This document shows positions 37,703 through 46,036 of a stretch of DNA of 64,000 bases, one piece after another. Source of the stretch: Schleiferia thermophila (lineage in GTDB: Bacteria; Bacteroidota; Bacteroidia; Flavobacteriales; Schleiferiaceae); contig NZ_QPJS01000004.1 of assembly GCF_003337435.1 (NCBI RefSeq), positions 1-64,000 of the forward strand, given 5' to 3'. Below the pieces are notes generated by a model, which did not search any database, was not told where the DNA came from, and saw only the letters and a program-made list of their open reading frames with translations. The number at the start of each line of letters is the position of its first letter. Within the stretch, counting starts at the first letter, position 1. A program made the position numbers and the translations under genes.

Positions 37703-37741
37703 AAATATATATTTAATTTGCATAAATATATTAATTTTGCA
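37700..37741. repeat. Tandem AT-rich direct repeats at the InsA-like gene start
   Basis: Two copies of a motif reading CATAAATATAT, an optional AT, then TAATTTGCA or TAATTTTGCA: copy one at 37700-37722 (23 bases) and copy two at 37721-37741 (21 bases), sharing CA. They cover the start codon of the InsA-like gene and its probable promoter, a layout expected for autoregulation. Confidence 0.55.
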
Positions 37742-37907
37742 AAAATAAAAAATGGATAGTTAAGCAAATGTTTTTTGTTTTTCAAAATCAGTAAAATAGA
37801 AAATTTAAATTTTGCTAACCTCTTTCGCTGCCTGTGGATAGGAAATCCAGTTTATTTCAGCTCTACATTTGCTCAGTTTTTTTACAATACTCATATTCTA
37901 GAATCAC

Positions 37908-38783
37908 ATGAGCGTACTTGTCAACAAACACTCAAGAGTAATCGTGCAAGGTTTTACAGGAAAAGAAGGTACTTTTCATGCCTCACAAATGATTGAATAC
38001 GGTACCCAGGTTGTGGGAGGTGTGACCCCCGGTAAAGGTGGAACCAAGCATCTGGACAGACCGGTTTTCAATACGGTGGAGCAGGCAGTTAAAGAGACTG
38101 GAGCAGATGTCTCCATCATTTTTGTGCCTCCTGCCTTTGCTGCCGACTCAATAATGGAAGCTGCAGAAGCCGGAATACAGGTCATAGTTGCCATTACTGA
38201 AGGTATTCCTGTACGAGATATGGTCGTTGCAAAAAATTATCTGAAGACCAAAGAAACGGTCCTGATTGGTCCAAACTGTCCGGGAGTAATTACTGCCGAA
38301 GAAGCTAAAGTCGGAATCATGCCAGGCTTTGTTTTTAAAAAGGGGTCCATAGGTATCGTATCAAAGTCGGGTACTCTTACATACGAAGCTGCTGACCAGA
38401 TTGTGAAAGCTGGTTTGGGCATCACTACTGCTATTGGAATTGGAGGTGACCCCATCATAGGTACTCCCACCAGGGAAGCCATTAAGATGCTAATGGATGA
38501 TCCTGAAACTCAAGGCATCGTAATGATAGGAGAAATTGGCGGTAATTACGAAGCACTTGCCGCAGAGTGGATTCAAGAGAATGGTACAAAACCTGTTGTC
38601 GGATTTATAGCAGGTGAGACTGCTCCAAAAGGCCGTACTATGGGGCATGCGGGTGCTATAGTCGGTGGTAAAGATGATACTGCTCAAGCCAAAAAGGCTA
38701 TCATGCGCCAATGCGGTATCCATGTAGTGGATTCGCCTGCAGAGATTGGTAAAAAAATGGCAGAAGTTATCAGTGGACTTTAA
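37908..38783 (+). CDS. sucD: Succinyl-CoA synthetase alpha subunit
   Basis: The 291-residue alpha subunit of the TCA-cycle ligase converts succinyl-CoA to succinate with NTP formation. Seen are the CoA-binding fold (VIVQGFTGKEGTFHASQM, GGVTPGKGGTKH), IGPNCPGVI, IGGDPIIGTPTREAI, and the phosphohistidine loop GHAGAIVGGKDDTAQAKKA (His about 246). The length is standard. The beta subunit (sucC) is not next to it, which is common in Bacteroidota. A TAATTTTG box at about 37731-37738 inside the AT-rich repeats faces this way and could be its promoter. Confidence 0.95.
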   Translation: MSVLVNKHSRVIVQGFTGKEGTFHASQMIEYGTQVVGGVTPGKGGTKHLDRPVFNTVEQAVKETGADVSIIFVPPAFAADSIMEAAEAGIQVIVAITEGIPVRDMVVAKNYLKTKETVLIGPNCPGVITAEEAKVGIMPGFVFKKGSIGIVSKSGTLTYEAADQIVKAGLGITTAIGIGGDPIIGTPTREAIKMLMDDPETQGIVMIGEIGGNYEALAAEWIQENGTKPVVGFIAGETAPKGRTMGHAGAIVGGKDDTAQAKKAIMRQCGIHVVDSPAEIGKKMAEVISGL

Positions 38784-38800
38784 ATCACTTAGTTCCAATT

Positions 38801-38830
38801 AAAACCCCGCTTCTGGCGGGGTTTTGCTTT
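38801..38830 (+). terminator. Rho-independent terminator of sucD
   Basis: AAAACCCCGC, loop TTCT, GGCGGGGTTTT then GCTTTTT. It begins 18 bases after the stop. Confidence 0.9.
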
Positions 38831-39388
38831 TTACATAAAAAAATTAAAAACCTTCCGATATCCAATAAAACTGAGAAGTACTTCGCAATACACAGATCGA
38901 AAAATTTTCAAATCCCAATATATTTTGCAAGTGTCGGGGATGTAATGTCATGACCGATTTCATCTTCTAAAAGGTTCCCGAAAGTTGTGGTTGCCAAAGG
39001 TTAAAATCTAAGTAAGTTATTTGATTTATTTGAGTACAATGGTTCTCTTTTCTATAGAGTTTACCATAATAAATACTCCAAGAAAGTAAATAAGCAAAGA
39101 GGTAAGTTGATGAATTGATAGCATCGACAAATTGAAAAATTTCACAAGGGCTTATTGCTTGATCTAATATTTAATGAATTATTTAACGGTTTTTAAAAAG
39201 GGCAATTTACAGTTCAATGCTGCAATTGATCTAAACAAATTATTTAAAATCAATAAATTATATGCTTTTTACATCTGTATAATAAATGCTATCACAATAA
39301 GTACCCGAAGTTCAACTGTTAAAAATTAAGGGAAACTCGATGCGCTATTGTTATTTTCGCCCACGGGAAACAAGTTGTGAAATAAAAT
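38831..39388 (+). other. AT-rich intergenic region
   Basis: No open frame or hairpin of note. A TATTTTCG box at about 39352-39359 precedes the DUF2723 gene and is its likely -7 element. The rest shows nothing I can support. Confidence 0.5.
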
Positions 39389-42300
39389 ATGGAACACTAC
39401 AAAAAGTGGAATAATCTGGTAGGTTGGGTTGTTTTCGGAATCGCCTTGCTGACGTACATGCTTACACTAGAACCAACTGTATCTTTTTGGGATTGTGGAG
39501 AGTACATTGCAACATCTGTAAAACTTCAGGTAGGTCATCCTCCTGGGGCGCCTCTCTTTCAATTGCTCGGCGCAGTGATGGGCATTTTTGCTTTCGGAGA
39601 TTGGACGCAAATGGCTTTTTGGGTCAATACCCTTTCGGCTCTCTCCAGCGCTTTCACCATACTCTTTTTGTTCTGGACCACTACAGCCCTTGGCAGAAAA
39701 CTGGCTCAAAGCCTTGGAAAAAATGATCAGATCACTATGATTGCCATCTTAGGCAGTGGAGTCGTAGGAGCATTGGCTTATACTTTTAGCGATAGCTTTT
39801 GGTTTTCAGCCGTAGAGGGAGAGGTGTATGCGATGTCGTCATTTTTTACGGCCATTGCTTTTTGGGCTATTCTGAAATGGGAACAGGAGTTGGATATCAA
39901 TCCGCGAGCTGACCGTTGGTTGATTCTAATTGCCTTTTTGGTAGGCCTTTCAGTAGGGGTGCATATTTTGGTATTTCTTACCATCCCTGCTATTACCATG
40001 ATTTACTTTTTTAAAAAATATAAGAAGATTACAATTACTAATTTCCTCATTGCCAATGCTATAGGAGTTGGAATTTTAGGGGTGATTTTTGTGTTTCTGA
40101 TTCCCTTCCTGCTCCAACTCTATGGTTTTATGGAAATTTTTATGGTGAACACCCTCAGATTCCCTTTCGATACAGGTACTATATTTACTACATTACTGAT
40201 AGCTGGTGCCTTCATTGGGTCACTTTGGTATGCTAAGAAGAAGGGGTTTTACTACATGCATATTATTTCACTATCAATTTTTTATATCATTCTTGGGTAT
40301 TCGAGCTTTCTGACACTGGCCATCAGGTCCAATGCCAATCCGCCGATAGACGAAAACAATCCAGAAGATGCACTAAGTCTTCTGGCCTACTATAAAAGGG
40401 AGCAATATGGTGATTTTCCTATTTTATACGGACAATACTTCAACTCCCAGCTCGACAAAAACAGACCTTTTAAAGACGGTAAACCCATATATGTACGCGA
40501 CGAAGAGGCAAAGCGATATGTAATCTCATATGATGCAAAATTTTCCGAACGCAACTGGGATAAATCAACCATCGGACCTTTTCCGAGGATGTGGAGTGAC
40601 GATCCAGAACATGTACAGAATTACATAAAAATTGGAAACATCAGAAATCCTGAGAAAAAACCAACTTTGGCTCAAAACATCAAATTCTTCTTTGACTATC
40701 AGCTTGGGCACATGTACTGGAGATATTTTATGTGGAATTTTGCTGGCCGACAAAACGACGAACAAGGCCGTTATGAGCTGACCAAAGGGAACTGGATTTC
40801 AGGAATCTCATTCATAGACAGTATGCGACTGGGTCCTCAGAAAAATTTGCCGGATTACATGAAAAACAATCGTGCCCGCAATACATATTACTTTCTTCCA
40901 TTGCTGCTGGGGATTTTTGGTCTTTTGTATCACTTTAAAGTAAATTCAAAAGATGCATGGGCTGTGTTATTGTTTTTTGTATTTACAGGGATTGCGGTTA
41001 TCGTTTACACCAATCAAAAGCCCTTCGAACCACGGGAGCGCGATTATGCGGTGGTGGGTTCTTTCTACGCTTATGCAATGTGGATTGGTCTTGGTGTGTT
41101 TGGTTTAATCGACGCGCTTAGAGAAAAATTCAACAAACCCATTCACGCTTTGGGTATCACCGCATTGTGCACTATACTTGTTCCAGGTCTAATGGCTAAA
41201 GAAAACTGGGATGACCATACGCGCGCCAACAGATATACCGCCCGAGATATTGCCAAAGCCTATCTTGACAGCTGTGCACCGAATGCCATTCTTTTTACCA
41301 ATGGGGATAATGATACTTTTCCGCTGTGGTATGTACAGGAAGTAGAAGGATATCGAACAGATGTAAGGGTAGTGAATCTCAGTTTACTCAACACAGACTG
41401 GTATATCGACCAGATGAAACGTAAAGCTTATGATAGTGAACCAGTGCCTTTTTCGCTAGAATGGGATCAATACAAGCAAGGTACTCGCGATGTGGTTTAC
41501 TACCAGCAACGTCCAAATATTGCCCCTGCCAATGCCCGTTGGATGGCCAGCGATTTTATGCGTTGGATCAAAAGTGATGACCCGATTACCAGATTTCAGG
41601 CATACAGTGGAATGCGAGAGTTTCAATACTATCCGGTGAAGCGACTTCGGTTTCCGGTTGATAAAGAAGCTGTTTTGCGCAATCAGGTCGTCAGTATCAA
41701 CGATACCGACAAAATCCTCGACTATGTTGATGTAGATTTGGATATGGATTACTTGGCCAAGCGCGATATCATGGTAATCGATCTTCTTACCCAAAACGAC
41801 TGGACCAGGCCTATTTACTTCTCTATCACTGTCGGAAGTTCTGAAAAGTCTTATTTCTTTCTTACGGAGTATTTCAGATTGGAGGGTTTGGCTTACAGAT
41901 TTGTACCAGTAAAACTTGCTGAGAAAGGACAAAGATTTGAATTTGGAAAGGTAGATACAGAAATTATGTACGACAATCTGATGAACAAATTCCAGTTTGG
42001 CAACATGGAACTGCCTGAAGTTTACCTGGATGAGACCAACAAGAGATTGAGTTATAATTTCCGAAATATCTATGCCCGCCTTGCTTCTCAACTTGCCGCC
42101 GAAGGCCAAAACGAGAAGGCAGTAAAAGTTCTAGACTTTTGTATGGAAAAAATGCCACTTGAAAAGTTTGAATTTAACTATTTTATGTTTGGTATTATAG
42201 AAGCTTACCTACGAGCAGGAGCTAATGAGAAGGCTATGAATTTAATGAACCTATTTGCCGATCAACTGGATCAAGAGCTCCGATATTTCAAGCAATTTAC

Positions 42301-42457
42301 TAGAAATAAACGAAAAGCTATACAGCAGGAGTTGCAAAACAGCATGCAGTTTTACCAGTTTCTCGCTCAATTGGAAATGCAGTATATTCTGAAATCGAAT
42401 GATTTAAATAAGAGTACCCTCTACCAACGGTTTACTACTGCATCTGCTGATATGTAA
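39389..42457 (+). CDS. DUF2723 large membrane protein with C-terminal repeat domain
   Basis: The 1022-residue protein starts with the DUF2723 signature (LTLEPTVSFWDCGEYIATS, GHPPGAPLFQLLGA) and about a dozen membrane helices. A periplasmic middle part contains the conserved FTNGDNDTFPLWYVQEVEGY, and TPR-like helices follow near the end (YARLASQLAAEGQNEKAVKVLDF). The family resembles protein O-mannosyltransferase/GT-C glycosyltransferases and is near-universal in Bacteroidota, often in several copies. The acidic pair in WDCGEY fits a GT-C metal/catalytic site, but the substrate is unproven. It stands alone, with its own promoter and terminator. Confidence 0.85.
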   Translation: MEHYKKWNNLVGWVVFGIALLTYMLTLEPTVSFWDCGEYIATSVKLQVGHPPGAPLFQLLGAVMGIFAFGDWTQMAFWVNTLSALSSAFTILFLFWTTTALGRKLAQSLGKNDQITMIAILGSGVVGALAYTFSDSFWFSAVEGEVYAMSSFFTAIAFWAILKWEQELDINPRADRWLILIAFLVGLSVGVHILVFLTIPAITMIYFFKKYKKITITNFLIANAIGVGILGVIFVFLIPFLLQLYGFMEIFMVNTLRFPFDTGTIFTTLLIAGAFIGSLWYAKKKGFYYMHIISLSIFYIILGYSSFLTLAIRSNANPPIDENNPEDALSLLAYYKREQYGDFPILYGQYFNSQLDKNRPFKDGKPIYVRDEEAKRYVISYDAKFSERNWDKSTIGPFPRMWSDDPEHVQNYIKIGNIRNPEKKPTLAQNIKFFFDYQLGHMYWRYFMWNFAGRQNDEQGRYELTKGNWISGISFIDSMRLGPQKNLPDYMKNNRARNTYYFLPLLLGIFGLLYHFKVNSKDAWAVLLFFVFTGIAVIVYTNQKPFEPRERDYAVVGSFYAYAMWIGLGVFGLIDALREKFNKPIHALGITALCTILVPGLMAKENWDDHTRANRYTARDIAKAYLDSCAPNAILFTNGDNDTFPLWYVQEVEGYRTDVRVVNLSLLNTDWYIDQMKRKAYDSEPVPFSLEWDQYKQGTRDVVYYQQRPNIAPANARWMASDFMRWIKSDDPITRFQAYSGMREFQYYPVKRLRFPVDKEAVLRNQVVSINDTDKILDYVDVDLDMDYLAKRDIMVIDLLTQNDWTRPIYFSITVGSSEKSYFFLTEYFRLEGLAYRFVPVKLAEKGQRFEFGKVDTEIMYDNLMNKFQFGNMELPEVYLDETNKRLSYNFRNIYARLASQLAAEGQNEKAVKVLDFCMEKMPLEKFEFNYFMFGIIEAYLRAGANEKAMNLMNLFADQLDQELRYFKQFTRNKRKAIQQELQNSMQFYQFLAQLEMQYILKSNDLNKSTLYQRFTTASADM

Positions 42458-42475
42458 AATTTTCCAGAGAATGAA

Positions 42476-42512
42476 AAATCCCTGCATTTCGTCCAGAAAT
42501 GCAGGGATTTGT
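42476..42512. terminator. Terminator between convergent DUF2723 and ftcD-like genes
   Basis: AAATCCCTGCATTTC and GAAATGCAGGGATTT form a perfect 15-bp stem with loop GTCCA. A and T flanks let it work in both directions. Confidence 0.85.
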
Positions 42513-42543
42513 GTTTTCAGACAATGGATTTTTGTTCAAAATT

Positions 42544-43587
42544 TCAAATTAGAAACTTTGCCATTTTATATTCTATAATGTGTTCTTCAGGACTGAAGGG
42601 TTTTACCCGGTCGAGTCCGAGGAGTTCTACTGCCTTTTCGACAAGCTCTCTTTCCGAAAATTGATGTGCACTGCGGACATTTTTGCGTTCCAGGATGTAA
42701 CGGGCACTACGCAGTATCTCACTTAATGGTACCATTCCTACCAGTTCTGATCCTTTTAATTCGATGCCTCTTCTTTTTGCAAGTGTTTCAGTGAGCATGT
42801 ATACTTCACCCATGCCATTGACACTGATGTTTACCAGATTGAATGATACCTGTGAGAGATTGAACTCGGGGATGTACCAACCTATTGCCTTGACGCTCTT
42901 TAGCAATCCGGGAATACGCACATAACCTCCACCCGGAGCCGGAACTATTTTTCCCAATTCGCGAATTTCCGCAGCAATTTCATTTGCAATTTTATCGTCC
43001 TTATCGATCAGATTTACATTGTAGGCTACCAGGATGTTTCTTGTACCAATCACTGTGACGCCAAATTTTCGTATCACATCAGGATTGACCTCTCCAAAAT
43101 CTGGTCTCCATGCTCTTTCTTTCAATTTTTCCATCAGACCTTCATACTCACCTTTACGAATATTAGCAAGATTTGATCGCATATTACTGTGAGCATTTTT
43201 TTCATAAAAGTAGCCGGATACTCCAAGATTATCAGCTACTTTATGGGCAAATTTCGCCACTTTATCGATCAATTCCTGCTCGCTAATGTCTTTCCATGCG
43301 ACGAAAGGGCAAACATCTACAGCACCTATCCTGGGGTGTGAGCCTTGGTGTTTTGACATATCGATCAGCTCATAAGCTTTCTGATACATGAGGTAAGCTG
43401 CTTCAAACACAGCATCTACCTGACCTATGAAGGTGTAAACAGTTCTGTTGGCCGATATACCTGAGTCCACGTTCAGCAGCATCACTTCCGGCACAGAACT
43501 GATGACATCGGCAATTTCTTGTATTACTTTTTTATTTCGGCCTTCACTTACATTAGGCACACATTCAACTAAAGGGATAAGCTTCAC
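42544..43587 (-). CDS. ftcD: Glutamate formimidoyltransferase
   Basis: The 347-residue protein has the N-terminal formiminotransferase motifs (VECVPNVSEGRNKKVIQEI, GIDVCPF-like IGAVDVCPFVAW, VNLIDKDDKIANEIAAEIRE, APGGGYVRIPGLLKS). It would transfer the formimino group of N-formimino-glutamate to tetrahydrofolate in histidine breakdown. It lacks the cyclodeaminase half present in animal FTCD, as is usual in bacteria. It follows the hutG-like and hutI genes with a 6-base gap, so it belongs to the hut transcript. Confidence 0.9.
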   Translation of the reverse strand: MKLIPLVECVPNVSEGRNKKVIQEIADVISSVPEVMLLNVDSGISANRTVYTFIGQVDAVFEAAYLMYQKAYELIDMSKHQGSHPRIGAVDVCPFVAWKDISEQELIDKVAKFAHKVADNLGVSGYFYEKNAHSNMRSNLANIRKGEYEGLMEKLKERAWRPDFGEVNPDVIRKFGVTVIGTRNILVAYNVNLIDKDDKIANEIAAEIRELGKIVPAPGGGYVRIPGLLKSVKAIGWYIPEFNLSQVSFNLVNISVNGMGEVYMLTETLAKRRGIELKGSELVGMVPLSEILRSARYILERKNVRSAHQFSERELVEKAVELLGLDRVKPFSPEEHIIEYKMAKFLI

Positions 43588-43593
43588 AATCTT

Positions 43594-44664
43594 TTAATTA
43601 GATTTTTTTTCAAGGCTTTTTATTACATCCAATGCGATTTGTGCCAGAAATTTTCCGGCTGCTAATTTTTCAATCGGCAATGTGGCGAGTTCTGGTGCCG
43701 CTTCAGCCAGGTGAACATATTTAATCTCAAGGAGCGCTGTTGCTCTTTTGATGAGGGAACGCATCATTTCCGGAGAAAAGCCGCACGGATTGAATGCGCT
43801 TGCAGGATAGCCCGTCACGGCATCCAGGTCAATCTCCAGTCCGCAGGGTTCTATACTGAAATTTTCCAAGGCACGATCCATCATCAGAAGCCATTCGCTT
43901 CGTTTGACCGACAACAGTTCATCGTATGAGGTATAGGTGACGATGTCACTGTATTTTTCGATGGTTTTAAAGATTTGTTCGTTGTTGAATTCGCTTTGGA
44001 GACCAAAGATATGGTAGTATTTTATTAGGTTGTTTTGTATGGCATAGCTGAAGCCGTTGCCTGAGTGTCTTCCCTCAGGTGCTCGTAGGTCGGCGTGCAT
44101 GTCAAAATTCATTACTGCCATTGGCTTGGACAGAGCTTTTGCGTATCCTTTTATAATGGGGAATGCATTGTTGTGACCTCCGCCAACGACGATCAACACT
44201 TTATTGTGCATTGCTATCAGTTCGGTCATTTCTGCGACTACCTGGTCAATTTCGTTGGTCAGTTCTCTGAGTTTTTGCAAGTCTGCATCATGCTGTGGAT
44301 TGAGCCCTGATGCGGTTGCCATCAGGTCGTTCAAATTCAAACTGCCAAGAATAGCCAGATTTTTGCCTTTGAATACATCGTTGCTTTGCATATTGAGCAG
44401 TGCCTGCAGAAAATATCTCCATGCACTTTCGGCACCGGCACGGCCAAAATTGGCCCGTATCCCGATGTCTTCTGGTATTCCTACTATCACATATTTGATT
44501 TCCGGGTTTTGCAAAAGAGAAAATAGCTCACCTTCATCTTGGGGAATTGTACATATATTCCCCAATTTTATTTCACCTGGTCTGCTGATGATCTGTGCTT
44601 TTACCATTTCTTCGCTTACGAAGGTGAGCCGCTCCATCGCCGGGCTTTCAATCCGGTTTTCCAT
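43594..44664 (-). CDS. hutG: Formimidoylglutamase-like arginase-family protein
   Basis: The 356-residue ureohydrolase keeps the dinuclear manganese motifs GGGHNNAFP (His), NFDMHADLR (DxHxD) and LEIDLDAV (DxD). GGGH instead of the arginase GGDH is typical of formimidoylglutamase (HutG). It would hydrolyse N-formimino-glutamate to glutamate and formamide. The overlap of 17 bases with hutI and the adjacent ftcD-like gene place it in histidine utilisation. Another ureohydrolase substrate remains possible. Confidence 0.8.
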   Translation of the reverse strand: MENRIESPAMERLTFVSEEMVKAQIISRPGEIKLGNICTIPQDEGELFSLLQNPEIKYVIVGIPEDIGIRANFGRAGAESAWRYFLQALLNMQSNDVFKGKNLAILGSLNLNDLMATASGLNPQHDADLQKLRELTNEIDQVVAEMTELIAMHNKVLIVVGGGHNNAFPIIKGYAKALSKPMAVMNFDMHADLRAPEGRHSGNGFSYAIQNNLIKYYHIFGLQSEFNNEQIFKTIEKYSDIVTYTSYDELLSVKRSEWLLMMDRALENFSIEPCGLEIDLDAVTGYPASAFNPCGFSPEMMRSLIKRATALLEIKYVHLAEAAPELATLPIEKLAAGKFLAQIALDVIKSLEKKSN

Positions 44665-45889
44665 TGATTACTGTTTTAGAAATTAAGTTTTCAGTAAAAT
44701 AATACGGTATCTGACTCAAGTCTTCTATCGCCTGTGTGATCAAAAATGAAGCCGTCTTGCCTCGTTCGATGCTTCCATGGGTTCTGTCAATTTCCATGGC
44801 AAATGCGCCATTGAGGGTTGCCGCTGTCAATGCTTCTTCAGGCAATAACTTCATTTTGATACAAGCTAGGGCCACTACAAAATTCATATTTCCCGATGGA
44901 CAACTGCCGGGATTGAAATCTGATGCTAATGCAATGGCAACATTTTTCTCAATCATCCTCCTGGCATTTGGATAGGGGAGACCTAAAAAAAATGCTGTGC
45001 CAGGAAGCAGGGTGGCAATTGTATTGCTATCTGCGAGAAGTTCAAATTCCTCATCGCCGGAACATTCCAGATGGTCAACACTTACTGCACGGTGGGCTAC
45101 ACCAACCTGTACGCCTCCGGAAAATGCGAGCTCATTGGCATGCAATTTTGGCTTCAGGTTGTAACGATTGGCAGCTTCCAGGATTTTTTCAGTCTGTTCC
45201 GGTGTGAAAAATCCTTTGTCACAAAAGACATCTACAAAATCAGCCAGTCCGGCATCGGCGACTCTAGGAATCATTACTTCTGCGATGTGGTCTACATATC
45301 CTTGCTGATTGCCTTTGAATTCAGGAGGAACAGCGTGTGCTCCTAAAAAGGTTGATTTGATGCAGAGATTGGTCAGGTCCTTAAGTCTGCGTATTACGGT
45401 TAGCATTTTCAGTTCAGAAGTCAGATCAAGGCCATACCCGCTCTTAATTTCCAGTGCCACTGTTCCGGTTTTTTTTACTGAATCTATTCGCTGCAGTGCC
45501 AATTCTACCAGCTCACTTTCCTCTATCTTGCGTAGGTGTAAGGCAGAGTTAATTATGCCTCCTCCTTTAGCAGCAATTTCTTCGTAGGTGAGGCCTTTGA
45601 TTTTATCTACAAATTCTTCATGTCTTGATCGTGCAAAGACGATGTGGGTATGGCTATCGCAGTATCCCGGAATCACTGACCTACCTTCACAATCGATGAT
45701 TCTTGCCCCGGCTTCGGGAGATTTAAAACTATCCATCGGGCCAAAGTCAGCAATCAGGTCATCTTCGGTCTTTAAGTAGGCGTTGCTGAGTTTTATGGGA
45801 GAGGATAGCTCTGCTCCTCTTGCTGGTTGATTTTGGTCAGCGGTGATGCCGTAAATGCAGCGGATATTGGTGTAATATACAATTGCCAT
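44648..45889 (-). CDS. hutI: Imidazolonepropionase
   Basis: About 413 residues of an amidohydrolase that opens the imidazolone ring in histidine degradation. Seen are the metal HxH in YCDSHTHIVFARSR, KLHANELAFSGGVQVG, SVDHLECSGDEE, and ALASDFNPGSCPSGNM containing the conserved Asp. ATG 45889 is preferred because a TATTTTAG box (minus strand, 45906-45913) lies just upstream; an ATG at 45898 adds three residues. It is first of the three-gene hut set. Histidase and urocanase genes are not in the window. Confidence 0.93.
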   Translation of the reverse strand: MAIVYYTNIRCIYGITADQNQPARGAELSSPIKLSNAYLKTEDDLIADFGPMDSFKSPEAGARIIDCEGRSVIPGYCDSHTHIVFARSRHEEFVDKIKGLTYEEIAAKGGGIINSALHLRKIEESELVELALQRIDSVKKTGTVALEIKSGYGLDLTSELKMLTVIRRLKDLTNLCIKSTFLGAHAVPPEFKGNQQGYVDHIAEVMIPRVADAGLADFVDVFCDKGFFTPEQTEKILEAANRYNLKPKLHANELAFSGGVQVGVAHRAVSVDHLECSGDEEFELLADSNTIATLLPGTAFFLGLPYPNARRMIEKNVAIALASDFNPGSCPSGNMNFVVALACIKMKLLPEEALTAATLNGAFAMEIDRTHGSIERGKTASFLITQAIEDLSQIPYYFTENLISKTVINGKPD

Positions 45890-46036
45890 AAGGCACATTT
45901 TTGGGCTAAAATAGTTTTCTGGCCATTACAGCGTAGTCTGGAAAGCATTAAAATTTCAATAAATTCCTTTAAAATCGGGAAGGTCTTTGTTGTCCGAGGT
46001 TAAATTAGAAGTTGATATGTTTTTTTGGTCAATGAT

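Noticed and set aside
37274-37741. IS1-type insertion sequence
   Set aside because: Only an InsA-like protein is present, with no InsB or DDE domain, no terminal inverted repeats bounding a unit and no target duplication that I can see. The repeats around it look regulatory.
41456-42109. 217-codon minus-strand frame
   Set aside because: It is a shadow of the DUF2723 gene, whose motifs run continuously through this region.
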